From Fen-455 sp050012675 (GTDB lineage Bacteria > Actinomycetota > Acidimicrobiia > Acidimicrobiales > Bog-793): 64,000 nt of DNA. Shown here piece by piece: positions 16,715-24,543 of this stretch. Made by a program: the position numbers and the translations under genes. The stretch's first letter is position 1, and each line of letters starts with the position of its first letter. The stretch lies in assembly GCA_050012675.1 (NCBI GenBank), contig JBEKGS010000010.1, forward strand, positions 1-64,000. Reading direction: 5' to 3'. The notes under the pieces were generated by a model. That model was not told the DNA's origin. It did not search any database and saw only the letters and a program-made list of their open reading frames with translations.

Positions 16715-17971
16715 TTGGATCATGTCGTCGGGCTTCGCTGCCGGGAGTGCGCCCACTTGTACCCGGCCGCTGCCATCCACGTGTGCGAGTTCTGTTTCGG
16801 GCCTCTCGAGGTTGCCTATGACCACGAGGCGCAGCGTGCAGCTGTCACGCGGGAGACCATCGCCGCGGGACCACCCAGCATGTGGAGGTACGCGGCCCTC
16901 CTGCCGGTCTCGGCCGAGTCTCCGGTGGACCTCGGGACAGGGTTCACGCCTCTTGTCCTCGCGGAACGCCTGGCCGCGGAGATCGGGCTCGGGGAGGTCT
17001 GGGTGAAGGACGACACCCGCAACCCGACCGGCTCGTTCAAGGACCGGGTTGTCGGCGTGGCGCTCACCAAGGCCCGCGAGCTCGGCTTCGAAGTCGCAGC
17101 GTGCGCCTCGACCGGCAATCTTGCAAACTCGGTCGCCGCCCACGCCGCCCGTGCAGGCATGGAGTCGTTCGTGTTCGTGCCGCACGACCTCGAGGCTGTG
17201 AAGCTCATCACGACCGCGGTCTTCGGTGGGCACCTCGTGGCGGTCGACGGCAGCTATGACGACGTGAACCGTCTCTGCGCGGAGCTGGCCAGCGAATTCG
17301 CCTCCTGGGCCTTTGTCAACGTCAACATACGGCCCTATTACGCCGAAGGATCCAAGACATTGGCCTTCGAGGTCGCCGAACAGCTCGGCTGGCAGCTCCC
17401 CGACCACGTCGTGGTGCCGATCGCCTCGGGGAGCCAGCTCACCAAGATCGACAAGGGGTTCCGCGAGCTTGCCGAACTCGGACTCGTCGAGGCCGAAGGC
17501 GAGGTCCGGGTTTCGGGTGCCCAGGCCCAGGGCTGCTCCCCCGTGGCGACGGCCTTCGCGGACGGGACCGACTACGTACGCCCGGTCAAGCCGTCGACGA
17601 TCGCGAAGTCGCTCGCCATCGGGAACCCCGCGGACGGCTGGTACGCCCTCGAGGTTGTCCGCCGCACCAAAGGTGCAGTCGCGGCAGTCACCGACGCCGA
17701 GATCATCGAAGGGATCCGCCTGCTGGCGCGCACCGAGGGGATCTTCGCCGAGACGGCGGGAGGTGTCACCGTGGCAACGCTCGTCAAGCTGGCCGCTGCG
17801 GGTATTGTCCGAAGCGATGAGCGCGTCGTCATTTTCATCACGGGCAACGGTCTCAAGACCGTCGAGGCGCTCGCCGGAACGGTCGGGCCGTCCGCAACGA
17901 TTCAGCCGACGCTCCAAGCCGTCGCCGAATTGCTCGACGGTGAGAAAAAGCTGAAAGCGGCGCGGCCATGA
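16715..17971 (+). CDS. thrC: Threonine synthase with N-terminal zinc ribbon
   Basis: This 418-residue PLP fold-type II enzyme would convert O-phosphohomoserine to threonine. A zinc ribbon opens the protein (C9, C12, C24, C27). The PLP lysine is K109 in NPTGSFKDRV, and the phosphate loop region reads VPIASGSQLTKI. The TTG at 16715 is selected by an excellent AGGAGG five bases upstream. The downstream ThiS/MoaD-like gene overlaps it by four bases, an arrangement reminiscent of cysM-cysO. A sulfur-incorporating role is therefore a possible alternative to threonine synthesis, but sequence resemblance favours threonine synthase. Confidence 0.85.
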   Translation: MDHVVGLRCRECAHLYPAAAIHVCEFCFGPLEVAYDHEAQRAAVTRETIAAGPPSMWRYAALLPVSAESPVDLGTGFTPLVLAERLAAEIGLGEVWVKDDTRNPTGSFKDRVVGVALTKARELGFEVAACASTGNLANSVAAHAARAGMESFVFVPHDLEAVKLITTAVFGGHLVAVDGSYDDVNRLCAELASEFASWAFVNVNIRPYYAEGSKTLAFEVAEQLGWQLPDHVVVPIASGSQLTKIDKGFRELAELGLVEAEGEVRVSGAQAQGCSPVATAFADGTDYVRPVKPSTIAKSLAIGNPADGWYALEVVRRTKGAVAAVTDAEIIEGIRLLARTEGIFAETAGGVTVATLVKLAAAGIVRSDERVVIFITGNGLKTVEALAGTVGPSATIQPTLQAVAELLDGEKKLKAARP

Positions 17972-18243
17972 GCGTCACCGTTCGCATCCCGACCCAGCTG
18001 CGGCCCTTGACCGCCGGCGCGGGTGAGGTCCACGTGGAAGCCCTGACTGTGCGCGAAGCGATAGATGCCCTCGAGCACGACCATCCGGGCTTGAGGGGGC
18101 GCCTGTTGGACGAGCAGGGTACGCTGCGGCGTTTCGTGAACCTGTTCGTGGCGGACGAGGACGTGCGCTTCCTACAGGGCCTCGACACCGCTCTTGCGGC
18201 CGGCACCACCTTGTCGATCATCCCGGCCGTCGCCGGCGGCTGA
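17968..18243 (+). CDS. MoaD/ThiS family sulfur-carrier-like protein
   Basis: A 91-residue ubiquitin-fold protein with the family ending IIPAVAGG. The C-terminal Gly-Gly is what is adenylated and thiocarboxylated in ThiS, MoaD and CysO. TVREAIDALEHDHPGLRGRL and RRFVNLFVADEDVRFLQGLD are typical of the CysO/MoaD branch. It starts inside the threonine synthase gene (ATGA). No MoeB/ThiF activating enzyme or JAMM protease is adjacent, so its partner enzymes must be elsewhere. The pairing suggests delivery of sulfur to the PLP enzyme or to another acceptor; this is inference. Confidence 0.82.
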   Translation: MSVTVRIPTQLRPLTAGAGEVHVEALTVREAIDALEHDHPGLRGRLLDEQGTLRRFVNLFVADEDVRFLQGLDTALAAGTTLSIIPAVAGG

Positions 18244-18378
18244 AGCCCTGGAGCGCACCCCCGTGGGGACCGGCGCTCGCGCCGGCCGTGGGAACTGTGG
18301 CCCGCGCCGGCGCCGGCGAGACTTTGAGCTGGAAATTCAGGGGCGCAGTTGCGCGGGAGCGCCAGGCGTGGTTTGCTA

Positions 18379-18405
18379 TTAGCACTCGCACCATGAGAGT
18401 GCTAA
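18379..18405 (+). promoter_or_regulatory. CIRCE operator (HrcA-binding) of groEL
   Basis: TTAGCACTC, nine bases, GAGTGCTAA: a perfect match to the CIRCE inverted repeat bound by the heat-shock repressor HrcA. It ends 40 bases before the groEL start. A weak promoter may lie just upstream (TTGCGC at 18349, TGCTAT at 18374). Confidence 0.95.
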
Positions 18406-18445
18406 CGGTTACGGATTTGTGCAGCCCAAGGAGGACATCCCCAAA

Positions 18446-20068
18446 ATGCCGAAGTTGATCGCCTTCGACGAGCAGGCCCGCCGGGCCCTCGAGAATGGCA
18501 TGAACCAGCTCGTCGACGCCGTGAAGGTCACGCTTGGCCCGAAGGGTCGCAACGTCGTGCTGGAGAAGAAGTGGGGCGCTCCGACCATCACCAACGACGG
18601 CGTCTCCATCGCAAAGGAGATCGAGCTCGAAGACCCATGGGAGAAGGTCGGAGCCGACCTCGTAAAGGAAGTCGCGAAGAAGACCGACGACGTCGCGGGA
18701 GACGGGACGACGACTGCGACCGTCCTTGCGGGCGCCATGGTCCGCGAAGGTCTGCGCAACGTCGCGGCAGGCGCGAACCCGATGTCGCTGAAGCGTGGCA
18801 TCGAGGTCGGCGTCGAGACTGCCGTTGCCCGCCTGAAGCAGCTTTCCAAGGAGATCGACGCGAAGGACCAGATCGCCCAGGTGGCATCGATCTCCTCCGC
18901 CGACGACGAGATCGGATCGATGATTGCCGAAGCCATCGACAAGGTCGGCAAGGACGGCGTCATCACTGTCGAGGAGTCCCAGACATTCGGCATGGAGATG
19001 GAGCTGGTCGAAGGCATGCGCTTCGACAAGGGCTACATCTCGCCCTACTTCGTCACCGACCCTGACCGCATGGAGGCTGTCCTCGAAGACCCTTACATCC
19101 TCCTCGTGGGCTCCAAGGTCTCGGCGGTCCGTGACCTGCTCCCAGTGCTCGAGAAGGTCATGCAGACCGGCAAGCCCCTCATGATCGTGGCCGAGGACGT
19201 CGAGGGTGAGGCGCTCGCGACACTTGTCGTGAACAAGATCCGCGGCACGTTCCGCAGCACCGCCGTCAAGGCTCCCGGCTTCGGGGAGCGGCGCAAGGCC
19301 ATGCTCCAGGACATCGCGATCCTGACCGGCGCCCAGGTCATCACAGAAGAGGTCGGGCTGAAGCTCGAGAACGTCGCTTTGGACCTGCTCGGCCGGGCCC
19401 GCAAGATCGTCGTGACCAAGGACGAGACGACCGTTGTGGAGGGCGCCGGTGATGACGCCGACATCAAGGGCCGGATCAACCAGATCAAGACCGAGATCGA
19501 GAACACCGACTCCGACTACGACCGGGAGAAGCTGCAAGAACGCCTGGCAAAGCTCTCCGGTGGCGTCGCGGTCATCAAGGTCGGTGCTGCGACAGAGGTC
19601 GAGCTCAAGGAGAAGAAGCACCGCATCGAGGACGCCGTGTCCACTACCAAAGCGGCCATCGAGGAGGGCGTCGTTCCAGGTGGAGGAGTCGCACTGCTTC
19701 GTTCGCAGCAGGCCATCTTGGAAGCTGCCGAGAAGCTGGACGACGACGAGGCCACAGGTGCCAGGATCGTTGCCCGCTCGGTCGAGGAGCCTTTGAAGCA
19801 GATCGCCGTCAACGCCGGCCTCGAGGGCGGCGTCGTGGTCGAGAAGGTGAAGGGCCTGAAGGGCGCCCACGGCCTGAACGCGCAGACCGGCGAATACGAA
19901 GACCTGTTCAAGGCGGGCGTTATCGACGCTGCCAAGGTGACTCGGTCGGCGCTGCAGAACGCGGCCTCGATCGCGGCCCTCTTCCTCACTACCGAGGCGG
20001 TCGTCGTGGACAAGCCCGAGGAGAAGGCTCCCGCCATGCCTCCGGGCGGTGGGATGGAGGACTACTGA
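18446..20068 (+). CDS. groEL: 60 kDa chaperonin GroEL
   Basis: GroEL forms the double-ring ATP-dependent folding chamber. The 540-residue length and landmarks such as VTLGPKGRNVVLEKKWG, DVAGDGTTTATVLA and EEGVVPGGGVALLRS are canonical. The tail ends MPPGGGMEDY, with only a trace of the GGM repeat. The ATG at 18446 follows AAGGAGG at good spacing; an ATG-like start nine codons earlier would overlap that site. groES is not adjacent, as in the solo groEL loci of actinobacteria. CIRCE upstream indicates HrcA control, and a strong hairpin follows the gene. Confidence 0.98.
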   Translation: MPKLIAFDEQARRALENGMNQLVDAVKVTLGPKGRNVVLEKKWGAPTITNDGVSIAKEIELEDPWEKVGADLVKEVAKKTDDVAGDGTTTATVLAGAMVREGLRNVAAGANPMSLKRGIEVGVETAVARLKQLSKEIDAKDQIAQVASISSADDEIGSMIAEAIDKVGKDGVITVEESQTFGMEMELVEGMRFDKGYISPYFVTDPDRMEAVLEDPYILLVGSKVSAVRDLLPVLEKVMQTGKPLMIVAEDVEGEALATLVVNKIRGTFRSTAVKAPGFGERRKAMLQDIAILTGAQVITEEVGLKLENVALDLLGRARKIVVTKDETTVVEGAGDDADIKGRINQIKTEIENTDSDYDREKLQERLAKLSGGVAVIKVGAATEVELKEKKHRIEDAVSTTKAAIEEGVVPGGGVALLRSQQAILEAAEKLDDDEATGARIVARSVEEPLKQIAVNAGLEGGVVVEKVKGLKGAHGLNAQTGEYEDLFKAGVIDAAKVTRSALQNAASIAALFLTTEAVVVDKPEEKAPAMPPGGGMEDY

Positions 20069-20099
20069 TCCCTACACCAGGGGTCGTTGAAGCCAGTGC

Positions 20100-20132
20100 C
20101 CACCAGGGACGCCACCAAGGCGTCCCTGGTGG
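20100..20132 (+). terminator. Hairpin terminator after groEL
   Basis: A perfect 14-base-pair stem (20100-20113 with 20119-20132) with loop ACCAA begins 32 bases after the groEL stop. No T tract follows. It separates groEL from the leaderless hemQ promoter. Confidence 0.7.
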
Positions 20133-20227
20133 CGCGTTCGGGCACCCGGCAGAACCCGGTCGCGGTGGCGCCAGAGGCGGCTCCGCCCACGGCGCCATCT
20201 TCTCGGGCGCTCCGTAGACTCCACGCC

Positions 20228-20938
20228 GTGACCTCCGAGGCCCTCTCGCACGACGACTCGCCGGTCGGCCCGAGTACCGGCTGGGGCGTGCTGCACCTGT
20301 TCTGCAAGCCGAGGCCAGGAGCCGAGGCCCGCTCTCTTCTTGCAGCGATCGACAGCGCGCAAAAAGACGAGTGCCAGGTCGTGACGGCGGCGATGCTCGG
20401 GCACAAGGCCGATATCTGCGTTCTGGCGCTCGGTGCGGACCTGAGAGCGCTGCGTCGGCTGCAGACCGATCTGCAGACGGGCGGCCTCGATGTCGTCGAC
20501 TCGTACGTATCGCTGACGGAGGTGTCCGAGTACGCCGCCGGCGTGCCCGAGGAGATGAAACAGGCTCGCCTGTACCCGACGCTTCCTCCCGAGGGCAAGC
20601 CGGCCATGTGCTTCTACCCCATGTCAAAACGCCGCGCCCCGGGGGCGGAGAACTGGTACACGCTCAGCTTCGAGGACCGTCTCGAGCTCATGCGAGGACA
20701 TGGGACCGCTGGTCGCGAGTTCCGTGGCCGGGTGCTTCAGCTCGTGACGGGCTCTGCTGGGCTCGATGACTGGGAGTGGGGAGTCACCCTGTTCGGTGTC
20801 CACCTTGACGACCTGAAAGAGTGTGTCTACTCCATGCGCTTTGACGAGGCCTCGGCACGTTATGCGGACTTCGGGCCCTTCTACACCGGAATGGTCGCGG
20901 AACCGGCGGCGGTGCTAAGTGGCGTCGGCATTCGCTGA
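20228..20938 (+). CDS. hemQ: Coproheme decarboxylase HemQ (chlorite dismutase family)
   Basis: HemQ catalyses the last step of the coproporphyrin-dependent heme pathway, removing two propionate carboxyls from coproheme. The 236-residue protein shows the family block FYPMSKRRAPGAENWYTL, then LMRGHGTAGREFRG carrying the heme-proximal histidine, and WGVTLFGVHLDDLKECVY. The GTG at 20228 is chosen over an upstream ATG because it gives the usual length and TAGACT lies exactly seven bases ahead, so the message is probably leaderless. The 3' end overlaps larE by 20 bases. No other heme gene is in the window. Confidence 0.9.
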   Translation: MTSEALSHDDSPVGPSTGWGVLHLFCKPRPGAEARSLLAAIDSAQKDECQVVTAAMLGHKADICVLALGADLRALRRLQTDLQTGGLDVVDSYVSLTEVSEYAAGVPEEMKQARLYPTLPPEGKPAMCFYPMSKRRAPGAENWYTLSFEDRLELMRGHGTAGREFRGRVLQLVTGSAGLDDWEWGVTLFGVHLDDLKECVYSMRFDEASARYADFGPFYTGMVAEPAAVLSGVGIR

Positions 20939-21782
20939 ACTGGCCGGGGACGATCCCGCCGAGGCGACCAGGAACGCCCTGGTCCGTCTGCAGGACGTGC
21001 TGGCCCGCCTCGGGCGGCTCGTGGTCGCCTTCTCAGGGGGTGCCGACTCGGCGTTGGTCGCCGCTGTGGCCACCGGGCTGCTAGGAGCAGAACATGTGCT
21101 GTGCGCCACGGCCGTGTCACCCTCTCTTGCACCGGAGGACCTGGCACATTGCGCCCGGATCGCGGAGGAGTGGGGCCTGCGCTGGCAAGCCGTGACCACC
21201 AACGAGCTCGACGACCCCGCCTATGTGCGCAATGATCTCGACCGTTGCTACCACTGCAAGCGCGAGCTGATGGACGTGTTGACGCCCATGGCCGACTCCG
21301 AGCGGGCAACGGTGGTGCTGGGAGTCAATCTCGACGATCTCAACGATCACCGGCCGGGCCAGAGGGCGGCCGCCGAGCGCGGCGCCGTGTTTCCTCTCGT
21401 GCAGGCGGGCCTCGACAAAGCGACGGTCCGTAACGTGTCGAAGGACCTCGGTCTGAGCACCTGGGACCGGCCGGCAGCTGCGTGCCTGGCCTCGAGACTG
21501 CCTCACGGCACACCCGTCAGCCTGGGCGTCCTCGACCAGGTGGCCGCAGGCGAGTCAGCGCTGCGACAGCTCGGGTTCAACGCCCTGCGGGTGCGTCATT
21601 ATGGGGATCTCGCCCGGATAGAGCTGCCGCTCGGGGACCTTGACCGTGCGCTCGCAGTCCGTGGCGCGATCGTCTCGGCCCTGCGAAGCGCTGGCTACCG
21701 CTACGTCACGATCGATCTCGAGGGCCTGCGTTCGGGCAATCTGTCCGCTCCCGCCCACGATCGAGAAAGGCTCGGCCGATGA
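20919..21782 (+). CDS. larE: LarE-like ATP-dependent sacrificial sulfur transferase
   Basis: The 287-residue protein is a PP-loop enzyme with the pyrophosphatase motif SGGADS (residues 39-44), a CxxC motif in DRCYHCKRELM, and PAAACLASRLPHG. The last contains the cysteine that LarE sacrifices when it sulfurates the nicotinic-acid-derived nickel-pincer cofactor precursor. LarB and LarC, which complete that cofactor, are not visible, so the substrate here is uncertain; related tRNA or cofactor sulfuration is possible. The GTG start lies inside the end of hemQ and a NIL-domain gene follows with ATGA overlap. Confidence 0.82.
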   Translation: MASAFAELAGDDPAEATRNALVRLQDVLARLGRLVVAFSGGADSALVAAVATGLLGAEHVLCATAVSPSLAPEDLAHCARIAEEWGLRWQAVTTNELDDPAYVRNDLDRCYHCKRELMDVLTPMADSERATVVLGVNLDDLNDHRPGQRAAAERGAVFPLVQAGLDKATVRNVSKDLGLSTWDRPAAACLASRLPHGTPVSLGVLDQVAAGESALRQLGFNALRVRHYGDLARIELPLGDLDRALAVRGAIVSALRSAGYRYVTIDLEGLRSGNLSAPAHDRERLGR

Positions 21783-22015
21783 ACGAACGTGTCCGCCTCA
21801 CCTTCCCCGAGGAACTGGTTCGCGAGCCGGTCGTGGCCCAGCTCGTCAGGCGTTTCGATGTCGAGCCGAACATCCGCAGGGCGAGTGTCGAGGCTCACCA
21901 GGGTTGGGTCATCTGCGAGCTCGTAGGCACTGCCTCGGCGATCGAAGGTGCCGTGGCCTGGCTGGAGGAGATCGGCGTCAGCGTCGACCGCCTCGGCGAC
22001 GTCCTGGAGAGTTGA
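21779..22015 (+). CDS. NIL domain protein
   Basis: A 78-residue stand-alone NIL domain, the ferredoxin-like fold otherwise found at the C-terminus of the methionine importer ATPase MetN and in sulfur-metabolism proteins. The pattern VRLTFPEELVREPVVAQLVRRF opens it (split here as VRLTFPEELV and REPVVAQLVRRF), followed by NIRRASVEAHQGW and IEGAVAWLEEIGVSV. It starts at the larE stop (ATGA), so the two are translated together. This suggests a regulatory or sulfur-relay role alongside LarE, by inference only. Confidence 0.8.
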   Translation: MNERVRLTFPEELVREPVVAQLVRRFDVEPNIRRASVEAHQGWVICELVGTASAIEGAVAWLEEIGVSVDRLGDVLES

Positions 22016-22072
22016 GGCCGACCGAGGCGGGCGTCCTGGTCTCGAGCGAGGCGAGACCGCCTCGCCTCCGCT

Positions 22073-22288
22073 TCAGAACCTCGTCGTCGGTGGTTCCTCG
22101 TTGCCCCTGGCACGAACCTGCCAACCGCCGGTGGCAACCTGGTGCGGCTCGTAGAACACGCAACCTTCCGGGCAAGCGAACGGAACCATGTCGGCAACGT
22201 CGAGGCGGCAACGCTCGGTGCGCTCGCCCGAGCGCACGGTCCGCATGACGTAGTGCCGGCAGTCCTTCTTGACGCTCACCCCAGCCAT
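22073..22288 (-). CDS. Small cysteine-containing protein of unknown function
   Basis: A 71-residue protein with four cysteines arranged as C10, C27, C39 and C43 in KKDCRHYVMRT, TERCRLDVADM and FACPEGCVFYEP. The spacing would suit a zinc or iron-sulfur site. I cannot assign a family. It sits on the opposite strand between the LarE/NIL pair and a NUDIX gene, with its start 60 bases from that of the NUDIX gene. No clear ribosome site or promoter was found, so the start is uncertain and a GTG four codons in is possible. Confidence 0.55.
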   Translation of the reverse strand: MAGVSVKKDCRHYVMRTVRSGERTERCRLDVADMVPFACPEGCVFYEPHQVATGGWQVRARGNEEPPTTRF

Positions 22289-22347
22289 GATCGCGCACGG
22301 GCGGTCGCGGCGTTGCCCGGCTCGGCAGCGGCATTAGGGTCGGGCGC

Positions 22348-23052
22348 GTGAGTGACGTGCCTGCGTCGACTCGGGACCTCGTGCGGTGGGGGGAGACCCT
22401 CGCGGCCATCGCCAGGACGGGCCTCGCCTTCACCAAGAACCTCTACGAGCAGGAGCGCTACGAGGAGATCTTGAAGGTGGCCGGCGACATCCGTGCCGTC
22501 GCCGCTTCGGCACTGGCCCGCGAGGGACAGCGCGTGGCGACGAGCGAGGCGGACGCGCTGGTTGTCGAGTGGATGGAGGACGTCCGCCAGGGTGTCGCCG
22601 GTTACGTGACGCCGAAGTTGGCTGTCGGCGCCATTGTCGGCAATGACGAGGGTGAGATCCTGCTCGTGAAGCGGGCGGACTCCGGAGCCTGGCTGTACCC
22701 GACCGGTTGGGCGGACGTGGGCTACTCGGCCACCGAGGTGGCCGTGAAGGAGGTCCTTGAGGAAACGGGCATCCTTGTCGAGCCCGTGCGCCTGGTCATG
22801 GTCTTGGACGGCCTCCGACTGGGTTTCACCCAGGTGCCCCTCTACTCGCTCGTCTTCCAGCTCCGCCCCGTGGGCGGCTCGTTACGGGCACATCCCCTCG
22901 AGTGCGCCGACGTGGGGTGGTTCGGCGAGGACTCACTTCCCGCCCCTCTCGCCAATGCCGGGGTGTGGAGCGAGCACGCCTTCGCCGCCATACGGGGCGA
23001 CTCGGTCGAGGTTCTCTTCGATTGGCCGCGAGGACAGATCTGGGGGCGGTGA
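22348..23052 (+). CDS. NUDIX hydrolase with N-terminal NUDIX_N-like domain
   Basis: The 234-residue protein has an alpha-helical N-terminus (about residues 1-85, with ETLAAIARTGLAFTKNLY) like the PF12535 domain that precedes NUDIX hydrolases acting on nucleoside diphosphates linked to another moiety. The NUDIX box is GWADVGYSATEVAVKEVLEE followed by TG. It keeps the catalytic EExG glutamates, while the first box glutamate is tyrosine and the arginine is lysine, as in this subfamily. The GTG start has TAGGGT seven bases upstream, the leaderless pattern. The substrate is not predictable. Confidence 0.85.
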   Translation: MSDVPASTRDLVRWGETLAAIARTGLAFTKNLYEQERYEEILKVAGDIRAVAASALAREGQRVATSEADALVVEWMEDVRQGVAGYVTPKLAVGAIVGNDEGEILLVKRADSGAWLYPTGWADVGYSATEVAVKEVLEETGILVEPVRLVMVLDGLRLGFTQVPLYSLVFQLRPVGGSLRAHPLECADVGWFGEDSLPAPLANAGVWSEHAFAAIRGDSVEVLFDWPRGQIWGR

Positions 23053-23119
23053 CGACCGCCGGGTCGGACCGGTCGGAGTCTCCCTTCAGGCCCCGAGGTG
23101 CCTGGATACACTCGCCCGC

Positions 23120-23572
23120 ATGAAGGCCGACGACGTCGTTGTGGATCGCATCTACGAGGTGACCGACGATCTGGTCGACACCATGGCACGCCTTGTGCCG
23201 CAACTGTCCTCGAGTGCCCCCGCTCCCGGTCGCGCCGAGCTGGAGGAGATCGTTGCCTTACCCGCCAGTACGTTGCTTGTCGCCCGCCTTGGCTCTCACG
23301 ACGCCGCCATCGTCGGTACCACAACGCTCGTCATCTACAGGATCCCGACCGGGCTGCACGCCGTCATCGAGGACGTCGTCGTCGACGAGTCCGCCCGGGG
23401 CCACGGTGTGGGAGCCGAGCTCGTCTCCCAGGCTGTGGGGCTCGCCCGCGCACGGGGCGCCCTTCACGTCAACTTGACGTCGCGGTCGTCCCGGGAGGCG
23501 GCAAACCGCCTGTACACGAAGGCGGGCTTCGTGAAGCGGGAGACGAACGTCTACCGGCTGAACTTGAGCTGA
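23120..23572 (+). CDS. GNAT family N-acetyltransferase
   Basis: A 150-residue GCN5-related acetyltransferase. Motif A, the acetyl-CoA pyrophosphate loop, reads VVVDESARGHGVGAELV (R/Q-x-x-G-x-G/A). The C-terminal block NRLYTKAGFVKRETNVYRL is the usual motif B. The substrate amine is unknown. The ATG at 23120 has TACACT exactly seven bases upstream and no ribosome site, so the transcript is probably leaderless; the much longer frame from 22757 is an artefact over the NUDIX gene. The last 22 bases overlap the convergent transporter gene. Confidence 0.85.
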   Translation: MKADDVVVDRIYEVTDDLVDTMARLVPQLSSSAPAPGRAELEEIVALPASTLLVARLGSHDAAIVGTTTLVIYRIPTGLHAVIEDVVVDESARGHGVGAELVSQAVGLARARGALHVNLTSRSSREAANRLYTKAGFVKRETNVYRLNLS

Positions 23573-24543
23573 TCGACCTCGTCTTTCGAGGTGACGGCCG
23601 GAGCGGACTCGGCCGCGGTCTCGAGGTCCTCGATGCGCAGTTCTTCCCGCTCGCCCGCGACCGCGAGGGTGACGAGGCCGACCACGACGCCGGCGAAGCC
23701 CGCCATCCGCAGCCCTAGCGGACCGGCGGAGGTGGGGAGATGCTCGTTGAACAGCACGGTGCCCACCGCGATCACATAGGCGGTGGACGTGACGATGTTC
23801 ACCGGCGACACGACCGACGCCGAACAACGTTGCAGACCGGTTTGGAACAGCACAAGGCCGGTCACCATCGTCACCGCCAGCACGTACAGATCGGGCGAGC
23901 TCACGAGGTGAGGCACCGAACCGAGGAGGCCCCAGCGCTGGACATAGGTCGCCGCCGACTTGAGGCCGAGCCCGGCCACGCCGTAGAGAAGGCCGGCCGC
24001 CACGCCGAAGAGCGGAGCCCGCAGGCGCCTGAACCGCCGCTCGGAGCTGTGGGCGCGGTCGGCGATCACAAAGATCGCCAGACCGACGGCAGAAGTCGGG
24101 ATGGCAGCGAGCAGGAAGTACAAGAGCCGCGCCGGCCCACCTGCGTGATCGACACGCGTGTCGATCGACAGGCCCAGCAGCACCAGCGCGATCACGATCG
24201 TCGCGAGGGCTGACCACTCCATGGGCCGGAGGCGGTCGTGCAGCACGAAGTGGGACAGCACGAGCAAAAGGACGATTCCGGACGCGAAGATGGGCTGAGC
24301 CACCGAGATCGGCGCCAGGGACAAGGCGAGGCCCTGGCAAACGAGACCCCCCAGCAAGCAGGCGCATCCCCACAACCACTGCTGGGAGGAGCACAGGGTT
24401 CGTAGCATCGCCCAGAAGTGGCGGGCATGAATCTCTGGCAGCCGCCTGAGAGCGACCTTCTCCACGACCGTGCCGCTGCCGGTCAGCACCGCCGACGCCG
24501 CCGCGATGGCGATGCCCGCCGAGGTATGGGCGTCCACGCTCAT
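23551..24543 (-). CDS. DMT/EamA (NIPA-like) membrane transporter
   Basis: The 330-residue protein has nine to ten predicted membrane helices and resembles the drug/metabolite transporter superfamily. LAPISVAQPIFASGIVLLL and VVSPVNIVTSTAYVIAVGTVL are the repeat-type helices seen in EamA and NIPA-like proteins. The substrate is unknown; NIPA relatives move magnesium. The C-terminal 50 residues are a charged cytoplasmic tail. The ATG overlaps the upstream methyltransferase stop (ATGA), so the two genes form an operon. The much longer frame to 24825 runs through that methyltransferase and is not used. Confidence 0.82.
   Translation of the reverse strand: MSVDAHTSAGIAIAAASAVLTGSGTVVEKVALRRLPEIHARHFWAMLRTLCSSQQWLWGCACLLGGLVCQGLALSLAPISVAQPIFASGIVLLLVLSHFVLHDRLRPMEWSALATIVIALVLLGLSIDTRVDHAGGPARLLYFLLAAIPTSAVGLAIFVIADRAHSSERRFRRLRAPLFGVAAGLLYGVAGLGLKSAATYVQRWGLLGSVPHLVSSPDLYVLAVTMVTGLVLFQTGLQRCSASVVSPVNIVTSTAYVIAVGTVLFNEHLPTSAGPLGLRMAGFAGVVVGLVTLAVAGEREELRIEDLETAAESAPAVTSKDEVDQLKFSR

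Noticed and set aside
18266..18335. Terminator after the ThiS/MoaD-like gene
   Set aside because: Several overlapping short GC-rich inverted repeats exist, but none forms a clear long stem comparable to those at 7058 and 20100.
18218..19870. 550-codon open frame antisense to groEL
   Set aside because: It mirrors groEL codon structure, is rich in Asp, Leu and Val from complementary codons, has no ribosome site and no recognisable domain. The same applies to other long antisense frames such as 196-1197, 1927-2904, 9427-10551, 16544-17917, 25274-26200, 49060-50151 and 62730-63767.
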